Origin: VRUE01 sp045805805
Lineage (GTDB): Bacteria; Actinomycetota; Thermoleophilia; Solirubrobacterales; 70-9
Reading direction: 5' to 3'
Assembly (NCBI GenBank): GCA_045805805.1
Contig: JBJMKO010000026.1
Location: 16,025-80,024 of the forward strand
Length of the DNA: 64,000 bases
Below the pieces are notes generated by a model. It searched no databases. It saw only the letters and a list, made by a program, of their open reading frames with translations, and was not told the DNA's origin. Made by a program: the position numbers and the translations under genes. Below, piece after piece: positions 10,089-18,232 of the stretch (its first letter is position 1; each line of letters opens with the position of its first letter).

Positions 10089-11065
10089 GCAGCTGCTCCC
10101 GCGGCTTTTCTCAGCGCGAGGGTCAGCGCCAGCTCGTCGCCGTAGTCAGCGCCGCCGCGACACCAGACCTCCAGATCGGCAAGGGCGATCGTCGCCTCAT
10201 GAAGGTCGTCAAGGCTTGTTTGGCCGAGCCGGGCGACCAGCTGCTTAGCCGCGTAGGGGTGCATCCTCAGGCCGGACTCGACCTGCTTTGGTGACACCCC
10301 CTCCTCCAGCTGGGCCACCGCAGCGGAGGCCTTGCGCAGGCGCGAAGCGAGGCCGTAGATCAGCCCGGTCACGTTCTCGCCTTGGGAGACGAGCCGCTCG
10401 GCGATCGAAGCCGCCTTGATGGGATCGCGTTCCAGCAGGGCATCGGAGAGAGCCCAGACCGCGGCTTCGGAGGTATCGGAGACCATCGCGTCCAGATCGG
10501 CGGCTCCGACCTGTCCCCCGTCCCCGGCCCACAGCGCCAGGCGCTCGAGCTCATTGCGCAAGCGCACCGGGTTGGCCCCCATGCGGTCGACGAGGATGCG
10601 GGCCGCGGCCGGCTCGAGGGCGAAGCCGAGCCGCTTGGCATCCCCGACAAGCAGGCGCGGCATGTCGCGCGCCTTCGGCGCCTCGAACTCGTGGATCTCC
10701 CCGCCCGCCGCCTTGACGGCCTTGGACAGCTTCGCCGGCGCCTTTGCGCGGGAGATCAGGACCACGGTCAGGTCGGGTGGCAGGACAGCGAGCGCCGCGA
10801 CAACCGCGTCGAGCTGCTTGTCGCGCCAGCGCTCCACTCCGTCGGCGAGCAGGTAGCGGCGGGCCTCGGTCAGGGACATCGCCGGGATGCCGGCCAGCAG
10901 CGCCTCGTGATCGGGCGCGCCCCTGCCCTCGCTCGGCTCGAAGACCTCCAGGGCACCGGCCCCGCCGTCTCCTTCGGCCCTCGCCCTCAACCTGGAGCGG
11001 GTCGCGTCGATCTTGGCCTGGTCGGTACCGGCGATCAGGTAAAGCGCTGCCAAGTCCTCGGCCAT
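10085..11065 (-). CDS. holA: DNA polymerase III subunit delta
   Basis: Clamp-loader subunit that opens the sliding clamp. 326 residues, normal length; it starts MAEDLAALYLIAGTD, has the FEAPKARDMPRLL segment and the AAA+-like lid region typical of HolA (LLVDRMGANPVRLRNELERL type motif around residues 175-195). No Walker motif is expected for delta. Convergent with rpsT, as is common for holA/rpsT neighbours. Confidence 0.9.
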   Translation of the reverse strand: MAEDLAALYLIAGTDQAKIDATRSRLRARAEGDGGAGALEVFEPSEGRGAPDHEALLAGIPAMSLTEARRYLLADGVERWRDKQLDAVVAALAVLPPDLTVVLISRAKAPAKLSKAVKAAGGEIHEFEAPKARDMPRLLVGDAKRLGFALEPAAARILVDRMGANPVRLRNELERLALWAGDGGQVGAADLDAMVSDTSEAAVWALSDALLERDPIKAASIAERLVSQGENVTGLIYGLASRLRKASAAVAQLEEGVSPKQVESGLRMHPYAAKQLVARLGQTSLDDLHEATIALADLEVWCRGGADYGDELALTLALRKAAGAAA

Positions 11066-11076
11066 CGCGGCCGAGT

Positions 11077-11904
11077 CTAGTGATGGGACTTGGCCGACTT
11101 GCCGGGGCCGCCGGCTTCCGGCTTCCCTTCGCCGGGCTTTGCGGACGGTGGCCCGCCGGAGGGTTGTGAGGGCGATGCGACAGATCCCCCCTCCCCCGAC
11201 TTGCCGGACGAATCGTCGGTCGGCTTCGCGGGAGCGCTGGCATGTCGGGGCTTGCCGGAGTGGTGGCTCTTCGACTCCCCCGTCGAAGAGGTGGCGGGCT
11301 TGGCATTCCCCTGGCCCTTCGCCTTGCCCTGCGAGTGGCCCTTTGCCATTGGCTTCGACTTCGCCTTCGCCTTCGCCGGCGCGGCCTTCCCGGGCTGCGG
11401 CGACGACTCGGGCCGGGAGGAGGGGGTGGGCAGTGCCGTCGCCGGTTCGCCCGCCGGTTCGGGAGCGGGCGCGGAGGGCGGCTGCGCCTGCACCGGAGGC
11501 GCCTTCCCGGTGGGCTCATGACCGACCTGGTTCGACTCACCGAGGCCCCGGCCGGCGGGCGAGCGGGATCGACCGGGGGAAGACGAGTCGGTGAGAGCAC
11601 TCGCCCGATGGTGGGCAAACCCGGTGTGCCCTACCCCACTTCGCTGTGTCAGCGCGATCGCGTCACCGACGGCGGCGGACCCACCCGGGCCATCTGGGAT
11701 AGCTCCGCTGAAAACGCCGGGGAAGCCCAGTTGGGAGATGAACGCGACCAGGCCCAAGCCGACCACGCTGACCGTCCCCAACAGCGCGATCGTCGTGTTT
11801 CGCAACCTCGCGAGCATGCTGTCGCCCACCACGCTCGAGTACAAGGTCGAGGGAGCAAGCGCCTGTCGGATCCTGGAGACCACCGATACGTCCATCGGCG
11901 GCAC
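11077..11904 (-). CDS. Single-pass membrane protein with low-complexity Pro/Lys/Ser-rich tail, function unknown
   Basis: 275 residues: a short cytoplasmic start, one hydrophobic segment (about residues 38-60), then about 200 residues of low-complexity Pro, Ala, Lys, Gly, Ser and His without a recognisable domain. Runs such as KAKAKSKPMAKGHSQGKAKG suggest a disordered, basic extracytoplasmic or wall-associated tail. It lies between holA and comEC. The ATG at 11904 or the one 9 nt later could both be used. No function is proposed. Confidence 0.6.
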   Translation of the reverse strand: MPPMDVSVVSRIRQALAPSTLYSSVVGDSMLARLRNTTIALLGTVSVVGLGLVAFISQLGFPGVFSGAIPDGPGGSAAVGDAIALTQRSGVGHTGFAHHRASALTDSSSPGRSRSPAGRGLGESNQVGHEPTGKAPPVQAQPPSAPAPEPAGEPATALPTPSSRPESSPQPGKAAPAKAKAKSKPMAKGHSQGKAKGQGNAKPATSSTGESKSHHSGKPRHASAPAKPTDDSSGKSGEGGSVASPSQPSGGPPSAKPGEGKPEAGGPGKSAKSHH

Positions 11905-11936
11905 CGCGCCGTTGCGAAAGCGAATTCACCCAAAAC

Positions 11937-11950
11937 ACCCAATATTGGGT
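11937..11950. promoter_or_regulatory. 14-bp perfect palindrome upstream of the low-complexity membrane protein gene
   Basis: ACCCAATATTGGGT is a perfect 14-bp palindrome placed between the comEC stop (11973) and the next start (11904). Its AT-rich centre in a GC-rich genome and its position 33 nt before the start suggest an operator, though it could be chance. Confidence 0.4.
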
Positions 11951-11972
11951 CGGAGATCCGTTGAGGTGCGCC

Positions 11973-13865
11973 TCAGCCGTTCCTGCGGATCCCCACCGTG
12001 GCGCGGCTGACGTCGAGGACGATCGTCCCGTCGCGATCGGTGCGCAAGGTGGCGACATGATGCGCGGCGAGGATCGCGAGCGGGGCCGCCGTCGGGTGAC
12101 CGTAGGGATTGTCGGCTCCGACCGAGATCACGGCGAGCCTTGGCCCGATCCGGTCGAGAAGGCCGTCGAGGCCGGCGTCCTCGCTGCCGTGGTGGGCCAC
12201 CTTGAGGACGTCGACCGGACCGGGATCGATCGGGACAGCTTCGGCCTCGGCGTCAGCTGTCAGCAGCATCGAGAAGTCGCGCCAGCGGGCCAGCAGGACG
12301 AGGGCCTGGGCGTTGGGGTCGCCGGCAAGCGGCTCCGCAAGCAGCTCGGGAGGCGGCCAGAGGACTTCGATCCGCAGCCGCCCGGAGCGAAGCGTGTCGC
12401 CCTCGGCGATCCGTGCCGGAGCGGCGCCAGACGCCTCAGCCTCATCGCGTAGATCTCGGCTGAGCCTGGCGTATGCGAGCCGGGCGACCGGGAAGTGCCC
12501 GAGCAGTTCCTCGATCCCGCCGGCGTGGTCGGACTGTTCGTGGGTGACGATCGCGGCGCCCAGCCGCCCGACCCCGGCGGAGCGCAACTTCGCGACGAGG
12601 TCGTCCCCCGGCGGCCCCCCGTCGACGAGGACGGCAGGAGCTCCAGCCGGCTGGAGCAGAATCGCATCGCCCTGCCCCACATCGAGCACTGAGACACGCA
12701 AGCCCGAGGCGGGCCCGGCTGCATCGGCGCCTCCCCCCGCACCGGCCCAAACCACCCCCGCGGCAACAAGCCCCAGCCCGACCACGACACATCCCCGCAG
12801 CAGGGGCCGACGGGACGAAATCCGCCGCATAGGCGAGGATTTCGTCCCGTCGGCAGGGGGTTTCCGCCGGCGCCTCAGGGTTGAGAGACGGTGGCGGCGC
12901 GCCAACCATGGGGTGCCGAGGGCGGCCCCGGCCAGGGCGACGTAGGTGGCGATCAGGCCGATCGGGCCGAGCCGCACGTGCAGATAGGCCCAGCTCGGGC
13001 GAGCGCACCATGCCGCCACCTGGGCGATGTAAGCGAGCAGTGGGGCCTCGGCCGCGTTGAGGATCTCGACGGGAAAGCCTGGGACCTGGCCGCCCACCGC
13101 GGCGAGCATTCCCAGCCACATCGCAGGAGCCACCGCCGGCAGGGCCAGCAGGTTGGCGGCGAGGGTCATGGTCGAGACGGCGCCGAAGTGGAAGGCGATC
13201 AGCGGCGCGGTGGCCAGGGTCGCGGCAACCGTCATCGCGACGCCCTCGGCGAGCGCGCCACGCCAGCCCCCGGTTCCGATCCGCGATACGACCCCCGCGC
13301 GCAAGGGCGCAGCCAGGATGAGGATGCCGAGGACGGCGGCGAAGCTGAGCTGCCAGCCGACATCGACGGCGATGCTGGGGTCGACCGCAAGCGTGACGAC
13401 GGCTGCCACGGCCAGCCCGTAGAGGCGCGAGGCACGCCGTCCGGCAAGGGTCGCCAGCAGGCCGAGCGCACCCATCACGCCGGCGCGCAGGATCGAGGGC
13501 CCGGCGCCGGCGAGGGGCACGTAGACGACGATCGCGACGAGGATCCAGACGAGGCGGGTCCGCAGCGGCATGCCAAGTGCCGCCAGCAGCGGCATCGCCA
13601 GCAGAGCGAGCAGCGCTACGTTCTGACCGCTGACCGCGAGCAGGTGGCTGAGGCCCGAGCGACGGAAGTCCTCGACCGTGCCCGCGTCGATGCGCTCGTC
13701 CTCGCCGAGGACGAAGCCCCTCGCCAGCGCAGCCTCGCGAGACGGCATACCGCGACCGAGCGCTATCTCGGCGCGGCCGCGGATCTCCCCGCGGTGGGCA
13801 AGCGCGAGCACCGCCACCGCCACGGCGGAGAGGACGACCAGCCTCGATGGCCACCCGCTCCGCAT
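11973..13865 (-). CDS. comEC: DNA uptake channel ComEC with C-terminal metallo-beta-lactamase domain
   Basis: ComEC forms the inner-membrane channel for transforming DNA. Residues up to about 350 hold the Competence domain (SGLSHLLAVSGQNVALL is the family signature) with many membrane segments; residues from about 395 hold the metallo-beta-lactamase-like domain (LDVGQGDAILLQPAG, DGGPPGDDL, THEQSDHAGG). In the metal motif the usual H-x-D-x-D-H reads H-E-Q-S-D-H. The start at 13865 (MRSGWPSRL) lies 7 nt after the comEA stop; a longer start would overlap comEA by 89 nt. An N-terminal OB (DUF4131) region appears absent. An 18-bp inverted repeat is translated in the linker between the two domains. 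Confidence 0.9.
   Translation of the reverse strand: MRSGWPSRLVVLSAVAVAVLALAHRGEIRGRAEIALGRGMPSREAALARGFVLGEDERIDAGTVEDFRRSGLSHLLAVSGQNVALLALLAMPLLAALGMPLRTRLVWILVAIVVYVPLAGAGPSILRAGVMGALGLLATLAGRRASRLYGLAVAAVVTLAVDPSIAVDVGWQLSFAAVLGILILAAPLRAGVVSRIGTGGWRGALAEGVAMTVAATLATAPLIAFHFGAVSTMTLAANLLALPAVAPAMWLGMLAAVGGQVPGFPVEILNAAEAPLLAYIAQVAAWCARPSWAYLHVRLGPIGLIATYVALAGAALGTPWLARRHRLSTLRRRRKPPADGTKSSPMRRISSRRPLLRGCVVVGLGLVAAGVVWAGAGGGADAAGPASGLRVSVLDVGQGDAILLQPAGAPAVLVDGGPPGDDLVAKLRSAGVGRLGAAIVTHEQSDHAGGIEELLGHFPVARLAYARLSRDLRDEAEASGAAPARIAEGDTLRSGRLRIEVLWPPPELLAEPLAGDPNAQALVLLARWRDFSMLLTADAEAEAVPIDPGPVDVLKVAHHGSEDAGLDGLLDRIGPRLAVISVGADNPYGHPTAAPLAILAAHHVATLRTDRDGTIVLDVSRATVGIRRNG
12806..12854. repeat. 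Intragenic 18-bp perfect inverted repeat in comEC
   Basis: Arms 12806-12823 and 12837-12854 are exact reverse complements (GCCGACGGGACGAAATCC and its mate) with a 13-nt spacer that itself can pair GCC/GGC. It is read in frame as DGTKSSPMRRISSRRP between the membrane and nuclease-like domains. Confidence 0.88.
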
Positions 13866-13872
13866 CGCGCCG

Positions 13873-14478
13873 CTAGGGCTGAAGACGGGCGCGCAGCGAC
13901 TCCATCGTCGCCGGCCCGATGCCGTTGACCTGATCGAGCTGGTCGACTGAGGAGAGGCCACCGTGCTGTTCGCGGAACTCGACGATGTCCTGTGCCGTGA
14001 CCGGGCCGATCCCGTCGATCGTGTCGAGCTGCTCGACGGTGGCTGTGCCGAGGCCGATCGGCCCGTCTTCGCTCATCGCCCCCGCCGCCGCAAGCGGCGC
14101 TCCGCCCGGCCCCTTCCTCGGCACCACGACCTGCTGGCCGTCGGCAAGGCGCGCCGCGAGGTTGATCGCTTCGAGCAGAGCGCCGCCGGTCGCCCCGCCG
14201 GCACGCTCGACGGCATCGGTCACCCGGGCGCCGCCGGGCAGCCGGTAGACGCCAGGGCGGGTGACGGCGCCGGTGACGTCGACCACCACGTCCCCGCTCG
14301 AGCCGCCGCTGCCGAGTGCGAAGCTGCTGCCGCCCGAGCTCGGAGACGCTGAGAAAGAGCTCGACGAGGAGCTGGAGCCGCCACTCCCCTCGGCCCGGAT
14401 CGCCCGCGCCCCGAGCAGCAGCAGCGCCACCGCGATGGCGCCGTAGACGGCGATCTGCGACCTGCTCAGCTCGGGCAT
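13873..14478 (-). CDS. comEA: Competence DNA receptor ComEA
   Basis: Membrane-anchored dsDNA-binding protein that feeds ComEC. From the ATG at 14478 it has a membrane anchor (residues 9-27), a Gly/Ser-rich linker, an SLBB domain (VDVTGAVTRPGVYRLPGG) and a C-terminal helix-hairpin-helix pair (LDTIDGIGPVTAQDIVEFRE, then a second one with VNGIGPATMESLRARL). A GTG at 14526 would add 16 residues; the ATG is preferred because GGGGACGG lies 8 nt upstream and the anchor follows directly. Operon with comEC. Confidence 0.9.
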   Translation of the reverse strand: MPELSRSQIAVYGAIAVALLLLGARAIRAEGSGGSSSSSSSFSASPSSGGSSFALGSGGSSGDVVVDVTGAVTRPGVYRLPGGARVTDAVERAGGATGGALLEAINLAARLADGQQVVVPRKGPGGAPLAAAGAMSEDGPIGLGTATVEQLDTIDGIGPVTAQDIVEFREQHGGLSSVDQLDQVNGIGPATMESLRARLQP

Positions 14479-14535
14479 TGCCCGAACCGTCCCCGATGCC
14501 GGCGCGCGCGTGGCGCGCACATTCACACGGTTTAG

Positions 14536-14931
14536 CTACAAGTCTTCGTCGTCATAGCCAGCCACCTCTGCGAGCTGGTCGCTGTAGAGCTCGGAGGCCG
14601 CGACCGGTGGCGACTGGACCGAGACGCAGGCAAGCTCGGCGTCGCCATCGTTGGCGATCGAGTGTTCGGTGGCGGGAGGAACGAGGATCAGATCGCCCTC
14701 GGCGACCTGCTGCGTGTCGCCGGCCACCGACATCGTCCCGGTCCCCCTGACCACGACATAGGCCTGCTCGGCCTCCTCGTGGGAGCGAAGGGTCTGCTCG
14801 GCGCCCGACGGCAGCTCGAGCCAGGTGACGGAGAGATTGCGCGAGCCGAGCTCCCCCGCGTCCATGAGCACGCGGGTGCGCAGTCGATGCCACTCCTCGA
14901 CCGGCGCCTCTGTGAGCCTTCTGACCTGCAC
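14536..14931 (-). CDS. Small cupin-domain protein
   Basis: 131 residues with a cupin-2 beta barrel: RSHEEAEQAYVVVRGTGTM near residues 49-67 and EGDLILVPPATEHSIAN near 79-95. The metal-ligand positions H-x(3-4)-E and a later H are present, so it may bind a metal. Small stand-alone cupins act as isomerases, dioxygenases or sensors; nothing here decides between them. It ends 58 nt before the comEA start used here. Confidence 0.8.
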   Translation of the reverse strand: MQVRRLTEAPVEEWHRLRTRVLMDAGELGSRNLSVTWLELPSGAEQTLRSHEEAEQAYVVVRGTGTMSVAGDTQQVAEGDLILVPPATEHSIANDGDAELACVSVQSPPVAASELYSDQLAEVAGYDDEDL

Positions 14932-15023
14932 GCGCGCCCTTTCTACCAGAAAGTCTGCCCGGAGCAGTTGAAAACCAGGCTGCTGGCCTCAGCGGATGAC
15001 TAAATTGACCAGCTTGCCTGGCG

Positions 15024-15731
15024 TCAGATGACCGGCGAAAGGGCTTCGAGGATGTGGGGCCAGATGTAGACCTCGACCGTCGCGGCGAAGATGAGGGTGG
15101 GGACCGCGATCAGGACGGTGATCAGGGTGGCGGCGAGGAGCTGGTTCCACTCGCCCCGGCGACTGGCGATCAGCCATGCGGCGAGAGGCAGGAAGAGCGC
15201 GGCCAGCTCGGGGATCGCGTGCGGGAGGACGCTGAGGAGCAGCAACCCGATCGGCATGTGGAGCTGGTAGGAGATCGTCGAGCCCTGGAAGCCGAGGTAG
15301 AGGGCCTGGGTCGAGAGCGAGAAGAGGGTGACGGCGCAGACGAAGAGGATCGCCAACTCCCCGGCCTTGACGTGAATCCACTGTGAGAGGCCCTTGCGCT
15401 GGGCGGCGGCGATCGGCATCGAGGCACCGGCGATGAAGCCGGCGACGCAGGCGGTCGCATGCAGGGCCAGCACCAGCGAGTTGCGCCAGAGGATCGGCAG
15501 CAGGTCGCCGGGTTGCGAAGGTTCGGTCAAGCCCGGCAGGTGGATCGGCGTGATGTCCGGGGTGAGCAGGCCGGCGACGACCCACACGGCGCCGAGCAGG
15601 GCCAGCGCGATCGCCACGCTCAGCGCCAGCCAGCCGCGCAGGACCGCCCAGCGCCCCTCGCTCCAAGCGTCCAGCGTTTCTCGCGTGTCCTCCATCCCAT
15701 GCGAGAAGACGTGCTCGTTGGCCGTGTTCAT
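15024..15731 (-). CDS. SpoIIM/DUF95-family membrane protein
   Basis: 235 residues with five or six hydrophobic segments. Features of the stage II sporulation protein M family include LWRNSLVLALHATACVAGF and the late segment PHAIPELAALFLPLAAWL followed by IFAATVEVYIWPHIL. The family is widespread in non-spore-formers and does not imply sporulation. Downstream (minus strand) is the cupin gene; upstream lies tRNA-Ala. Confidence 0.75.
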   Translation of the reverse strand: MNTANEHVFSHGMEDTRETLDAWSEGRWAVLRGWLALSVAIALALLGAVWVVAGLLTPDITPIHLPGLTEPSQPGDLLPILWRNSLVLALHATACVAGFIAGASMPIAAAQRKGLSQWIHVKAGELAILFVCAVTLFSLSTQALYLGFQGSTISYQLHMPIGLLLLSVLPHAIPELAALFLPLAAWLIASRRGEWNQLLAATLITVLIAVPTLIFAATVEVYIWPHILEALSPVI

Positions 15732-15769
15732 CGCTCACTCATCGGCAGGCGGGCGAGAAGATTGAGAAG

Positions 15770-15842
15770 TGGAGCTGGAGGGACTCGAACCCTCGACCTA
15801 CGCGCTGCCAGCGCGTCGCTCTTCCAGCTGAGCTACAGCCCC
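15770..15842 (-). tRNA. tRNA-Ala (anticodon GGC)
   Basis: A 73-nt cloverleaf: acceptor GGGGCTG/CAGCTCC with the alanine identity pair G3-U70, D-stem GCTC/GAGC, anticodon stem ACGCG/CGCGT with loop CTGGCAG giving anticodon GGC, and T-loop TTCGAGT between GAGGG and CCCTC. The discriminator base is A; CCA is not encoded. Confidence 0.96.
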
Positions 15843-16036
15843 AGGAGACTCGTATCGCGGTTGCTGAGTCTAGCGTTGCGGGCAGGTCGTTTCGTGCCGG
15901 CACAGCGCCCGGCAACCGGAGTAGGGTCCTTGCTCAATCCAGGGCCACGAGCTGTTCGACGACCGCGCGGAGACCCGTTATCACCCTCAGGGCGCCGGGT
16001 TCCCCGGCCGTCCGAGTGGATCGAAGGAGGCTCATC

Positions 16037-16990
16037 GTGGCCACGCCCGCACCGGAGCTTCCCGAGCAGGAGCTCACCGAGCACAAGAAGGGGATGCCGG
16101 CCGAGGGCAGTCTGGTCGACCGGATCGCCAACATGACCGTCACCGTCGTGCCCCTGGCGCTGGTCGGCTACGCCGCCTGGCTCGTCTGGGGCGGCATCCT
16201 CGACTGGCAGGCGGTGCTGATCTTCTTCGCCACCCTGATCCCCTTCGGGCTTGGGATCACGGTCGGCTTCCACCGCCTCTTCACCCACCGCTCGTTCAAG
16301 ACCTCGGCGCCGATGCGGGGGTTGTGGGCGGTGCTGGGCTCGATGGCGCTGGAGGGCCCGGTGATCGAGTGGGTCGCCTACCATCGCCGCCACCATGCCT
16401 TCTCCGACGAAGAGGGCGATCCGCACAGCCCCCACGTCGGTCATGGCGACGGCTGGCGGGGCGCCCTACGCGGCCTCTTCTACGCCCACGTCGGCTGGGT
16501 CCTGTTCAGCACCGAGCCGGCCGAAGAGGAGCGCTACGCCCCCGACCTGATGGAGGACCGGGTCGTGCGCTTCGTCGACCGCACCTTCGTGCTCTGGGCC
16601 GTGCTCGGACTGGCGATCCCGTTCGGCCTCGGCGTGGCGCTGACCGGGACGATCTACGGCGGGCTGCTCGGCCTGCTCTGGGGCGGCGCCGTGAGGATCT
16701 TCGTCCTCCACCACATCACCTTCTGCATCAACTCCCTCTGCCACTTCTTCGGCAGTCGCGACTTCGCCACCGGGGACGAGTCGCGCAACCTGGCCCTGCT
16801 GGCGCCGTTCACCTTCGGCGAGGCCTGGCACAACAACCACCACGCCTTCCCCACCTCGGCTCGGCATGGCCTGGGACGTGGTCAGCTCGATCCCTCGGGG
16901 GCTTTGATCTCGCTGATGGAGCGAGTCGGCCTGGCCTGGGACGTGGTCCGCGTCAGCCCCGAGCGGATCGCTTCCAAGGCCGCCGGGTAG
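16037..16990 (+). CDS. Membrane fatty acid (acyl-CoA) desaturase
   Basis: Diiron membrane enzyme introducing a cis double bond into acyl chains. The three histidine boxes are HRLFTH (79-84), HRRHH (116-120) and HNNHH (265-269), the arrangement of delta-9 acyl-CoA/acyl-lipid desaturases. Start GTG at 16037 is chosen for the AAGGAGG ribosome site 6 nt upstream. 317 residues, four main hydrophobic segments. It stands at the left edge of the stress island and converges on topoisomerase IB with only 7 nt between the genes. Confidence 0.92.
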   Translation: MATPAPELPEQELTEHKKGMPAEGSLVDRIANMTVTVVPLALVGYAAWLVWGGILDWQAVLIFFATLIPFGLGITVGFHRLFTHRSFKTSAPMRGLWAVLGSMALEGPVIEWVAYHRRHHAFSDEEGDPHSPHVGHGDGWRGALRGLFYAHVGWVLFSTEPAEEERYAPDLMEDRVVRFVDRTFVLWAVLGLAIPFGLGVALTGTIYGGLLGLLWGGAVRIFVLHHITFCINSLCHFFGSRDFATGDESRNLALLAPFTFGEAWHNNHHAFPTSARHGLGRGQLDPSGALISLMERVGLAWDVVRVSPERIASKAAG

Positions 16991-16997
16991 CCCCTCA

Positions 16998-18041
16998 CTA
17001 CAGGATCAGATCCAAGACCTTGCGCTCGAGCAGGCCCTGCTGGCGCGGGGTGACGGTGTCATCGGGAGCGAGGTTCGGAAGCTCGATCGTCTTGCCGTCT
17101 CGAAACCGATCGAGCACCCGGGGGTCGATGTAGGAGCTCCGGCAGACCGCCGGGGTGTTGCCGAGCCGCTCGGCGACGCGCCCGATAGCCGCTCGGATCG
17201 CGCGCTCTCGGCTCCCTTTGGAGGTGGGCGACTCCTCACGCGCCAGCTCGACCGCGGCGAGAACGGTCCCGTGCCAGGTGCGGAAGTCCTTTGCCGAGAA
17301 CTCCTCGCCGGCCTTTGCCTGCAGGTAGGCATTGACGTCCTCCGAGCGGACGTCGTGCCACGCGCCGTCCTCACGGAAGACGAGAAGGTCGCCGGGGCCG
17401 CTGCGCCTGCGACGCATCGCTTCGACCGCCGACTTGACCCCCGGATCGCGGATCGCCTGGATGCGGCGCTGGCCACTCTTGGCCGGAAAGTCGAAGACGA
17501 CCTCCCCACCCTCGATCGAGACGTGCTCGCGCTGCACCGTCGCCACCCCGTAGCTCTCGTGCGCTTCCGCGTATTCCTCCCCCCCGATCCGAAAGAAACC
17601 GAGATCGAGCAGGCGCACCGCGCATGCCAGCGCGCGCTCGCGCGGCATCCCTTCGCGAGCAAGGTCTTTTTTTACGGCCCGGCGAAGCCGAGGCAGTGCG
17701 GAGGCGAACTCGCGCATCGACTCGAACTTCCTTTGCGCAGCCCAGAGATGCCAGCGCTCGTGGTAGAGGTATTGCTTGCGACCCGCTTCGTCGAGGCCGG
17801 TCGCCTGGATGTGGCCGAAGGGATCGCCGCAGATCCAGACCTCTCGCCACGCCGGCGGGATCGCGAGCTCGCGAATGCGCGCGAGGGTGTCCTCGTCCTC
17901 GACCCGCCCGCCATCGGCATCCAGGTAGCTGAAGCCGCCCCCACGGCGACGACGGACGATGCCGGGACCAGTGCAGTCCGAGCGCCTGAGTCGCCCCCGC
18001 GGGCGAGACCCAGGTCCCCTCATCTCTGCCTGGCCATTCAT
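16998..18041 (-). CDS. Type IB DNA topoisomerase
   Basis: Relaxes supercoils through a 3'-phosphotyrosine intermediate. About 347 residues, typical of the poxvirus-like bacterial family. Visible features: the N-terminal fold with IPPAWREVWICGDPFGHIQATG, the catalytic core AKDFRTWHGTVLAA (Arg/His) and the nucleophile region CRSSYIDPRVLDRF (Tyr). The ATG at 18041 is preceded very closely by AGGAGGG; the in-frame ATG six codons later is an alternative. A GTTT-N16-GGGCAG site upstream suggests control by the neighbouring stress sigma factor. Confidence 0.9.
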   Translation of the reverse strand: MNGQAEMRGPGSRPRGRLRRSDCTGPGIVRRRRGGGFSYLDADGGRVEDEDTLARIRELAIPPAWREVWICGDPFGHIQATGLDEAGRKQYLYHERWHLWAAQRKFESMREFASALPRLRRAVKKDLAREGMPRERALACAVRLLDLGFFRIGGEEYAEAHESYGVATVQREHVSIEGGEVVFDFPAKSGQRRIQAIRDPGVKSAVEAMRRRRSGPGDLLVFREDGAWHDVRSEDVNAYLQAKAGEEFSAKDFRTWHGTVLAAVELAREESPTSKGSRERAIRAAIGRVAERLGNTPAVCRSSYIDPRVLDRFRDGKTIELPNLAPDDTVTPRQQGLLERKVLDLIL

Positions 18042-18073
18042 CCCTCCTGAACGATCTGCTGGTCTCAGGCTTA

Positions 18074-18099
18074 CTGCCCCGCCCCGTGCCGGCTCAAAC
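18074..18099 (-). promoter_or_regulatory. Candidate SigB/F-type promoter of the topoisomerase IB gene
   Basis: On the minus strand GTTT (18096-18099), 16-nt spacer, GGGCAG (18074-18079). This resembles the SigB/SigF consensus GTTT-N15/17-GGGTAT. It lies 33 nt upstream of the ATG at 18041 and is arranged divergently to the site of the sigma gene. Confidence 0.55.
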
Positions 18100-18107
18100 G
18101 TGAGCAA

Positions 18108-18133
18108 GTTTTCACGGAGACGGCATCGGGTAG
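18108..18133 (+). promoter_or_regulatory. Candidate autoregulatory SigB/F-type promoter
   Basis: GTTT (18108-18111), 16-nt spacer, GGGTAG (18128-18133), about 100 nt upstream of the sigma factor start. The form matches promoters read by SigB/SigF-family sigma factors and is identical in layout to the sites at 19936-19961 and 26769-26794. Confidence 0.65.
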
Positions 18134-18232
18134 AGACAACTCCGCCACAATGACTGCTGGAACCGCACAGGCCATTTGCATTTGAGCGGTGCCGGGCGCG
18201 AAAGTCCGTCCACCATCCGACCGTTGGGCCAG

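Noticed and set aside
15977..16002. GTTA-N16-GGGTTC upstream of the desaturase gene as a SigB/F promoter
   Set aside because: Both elements carry mismatches; not better than chance.
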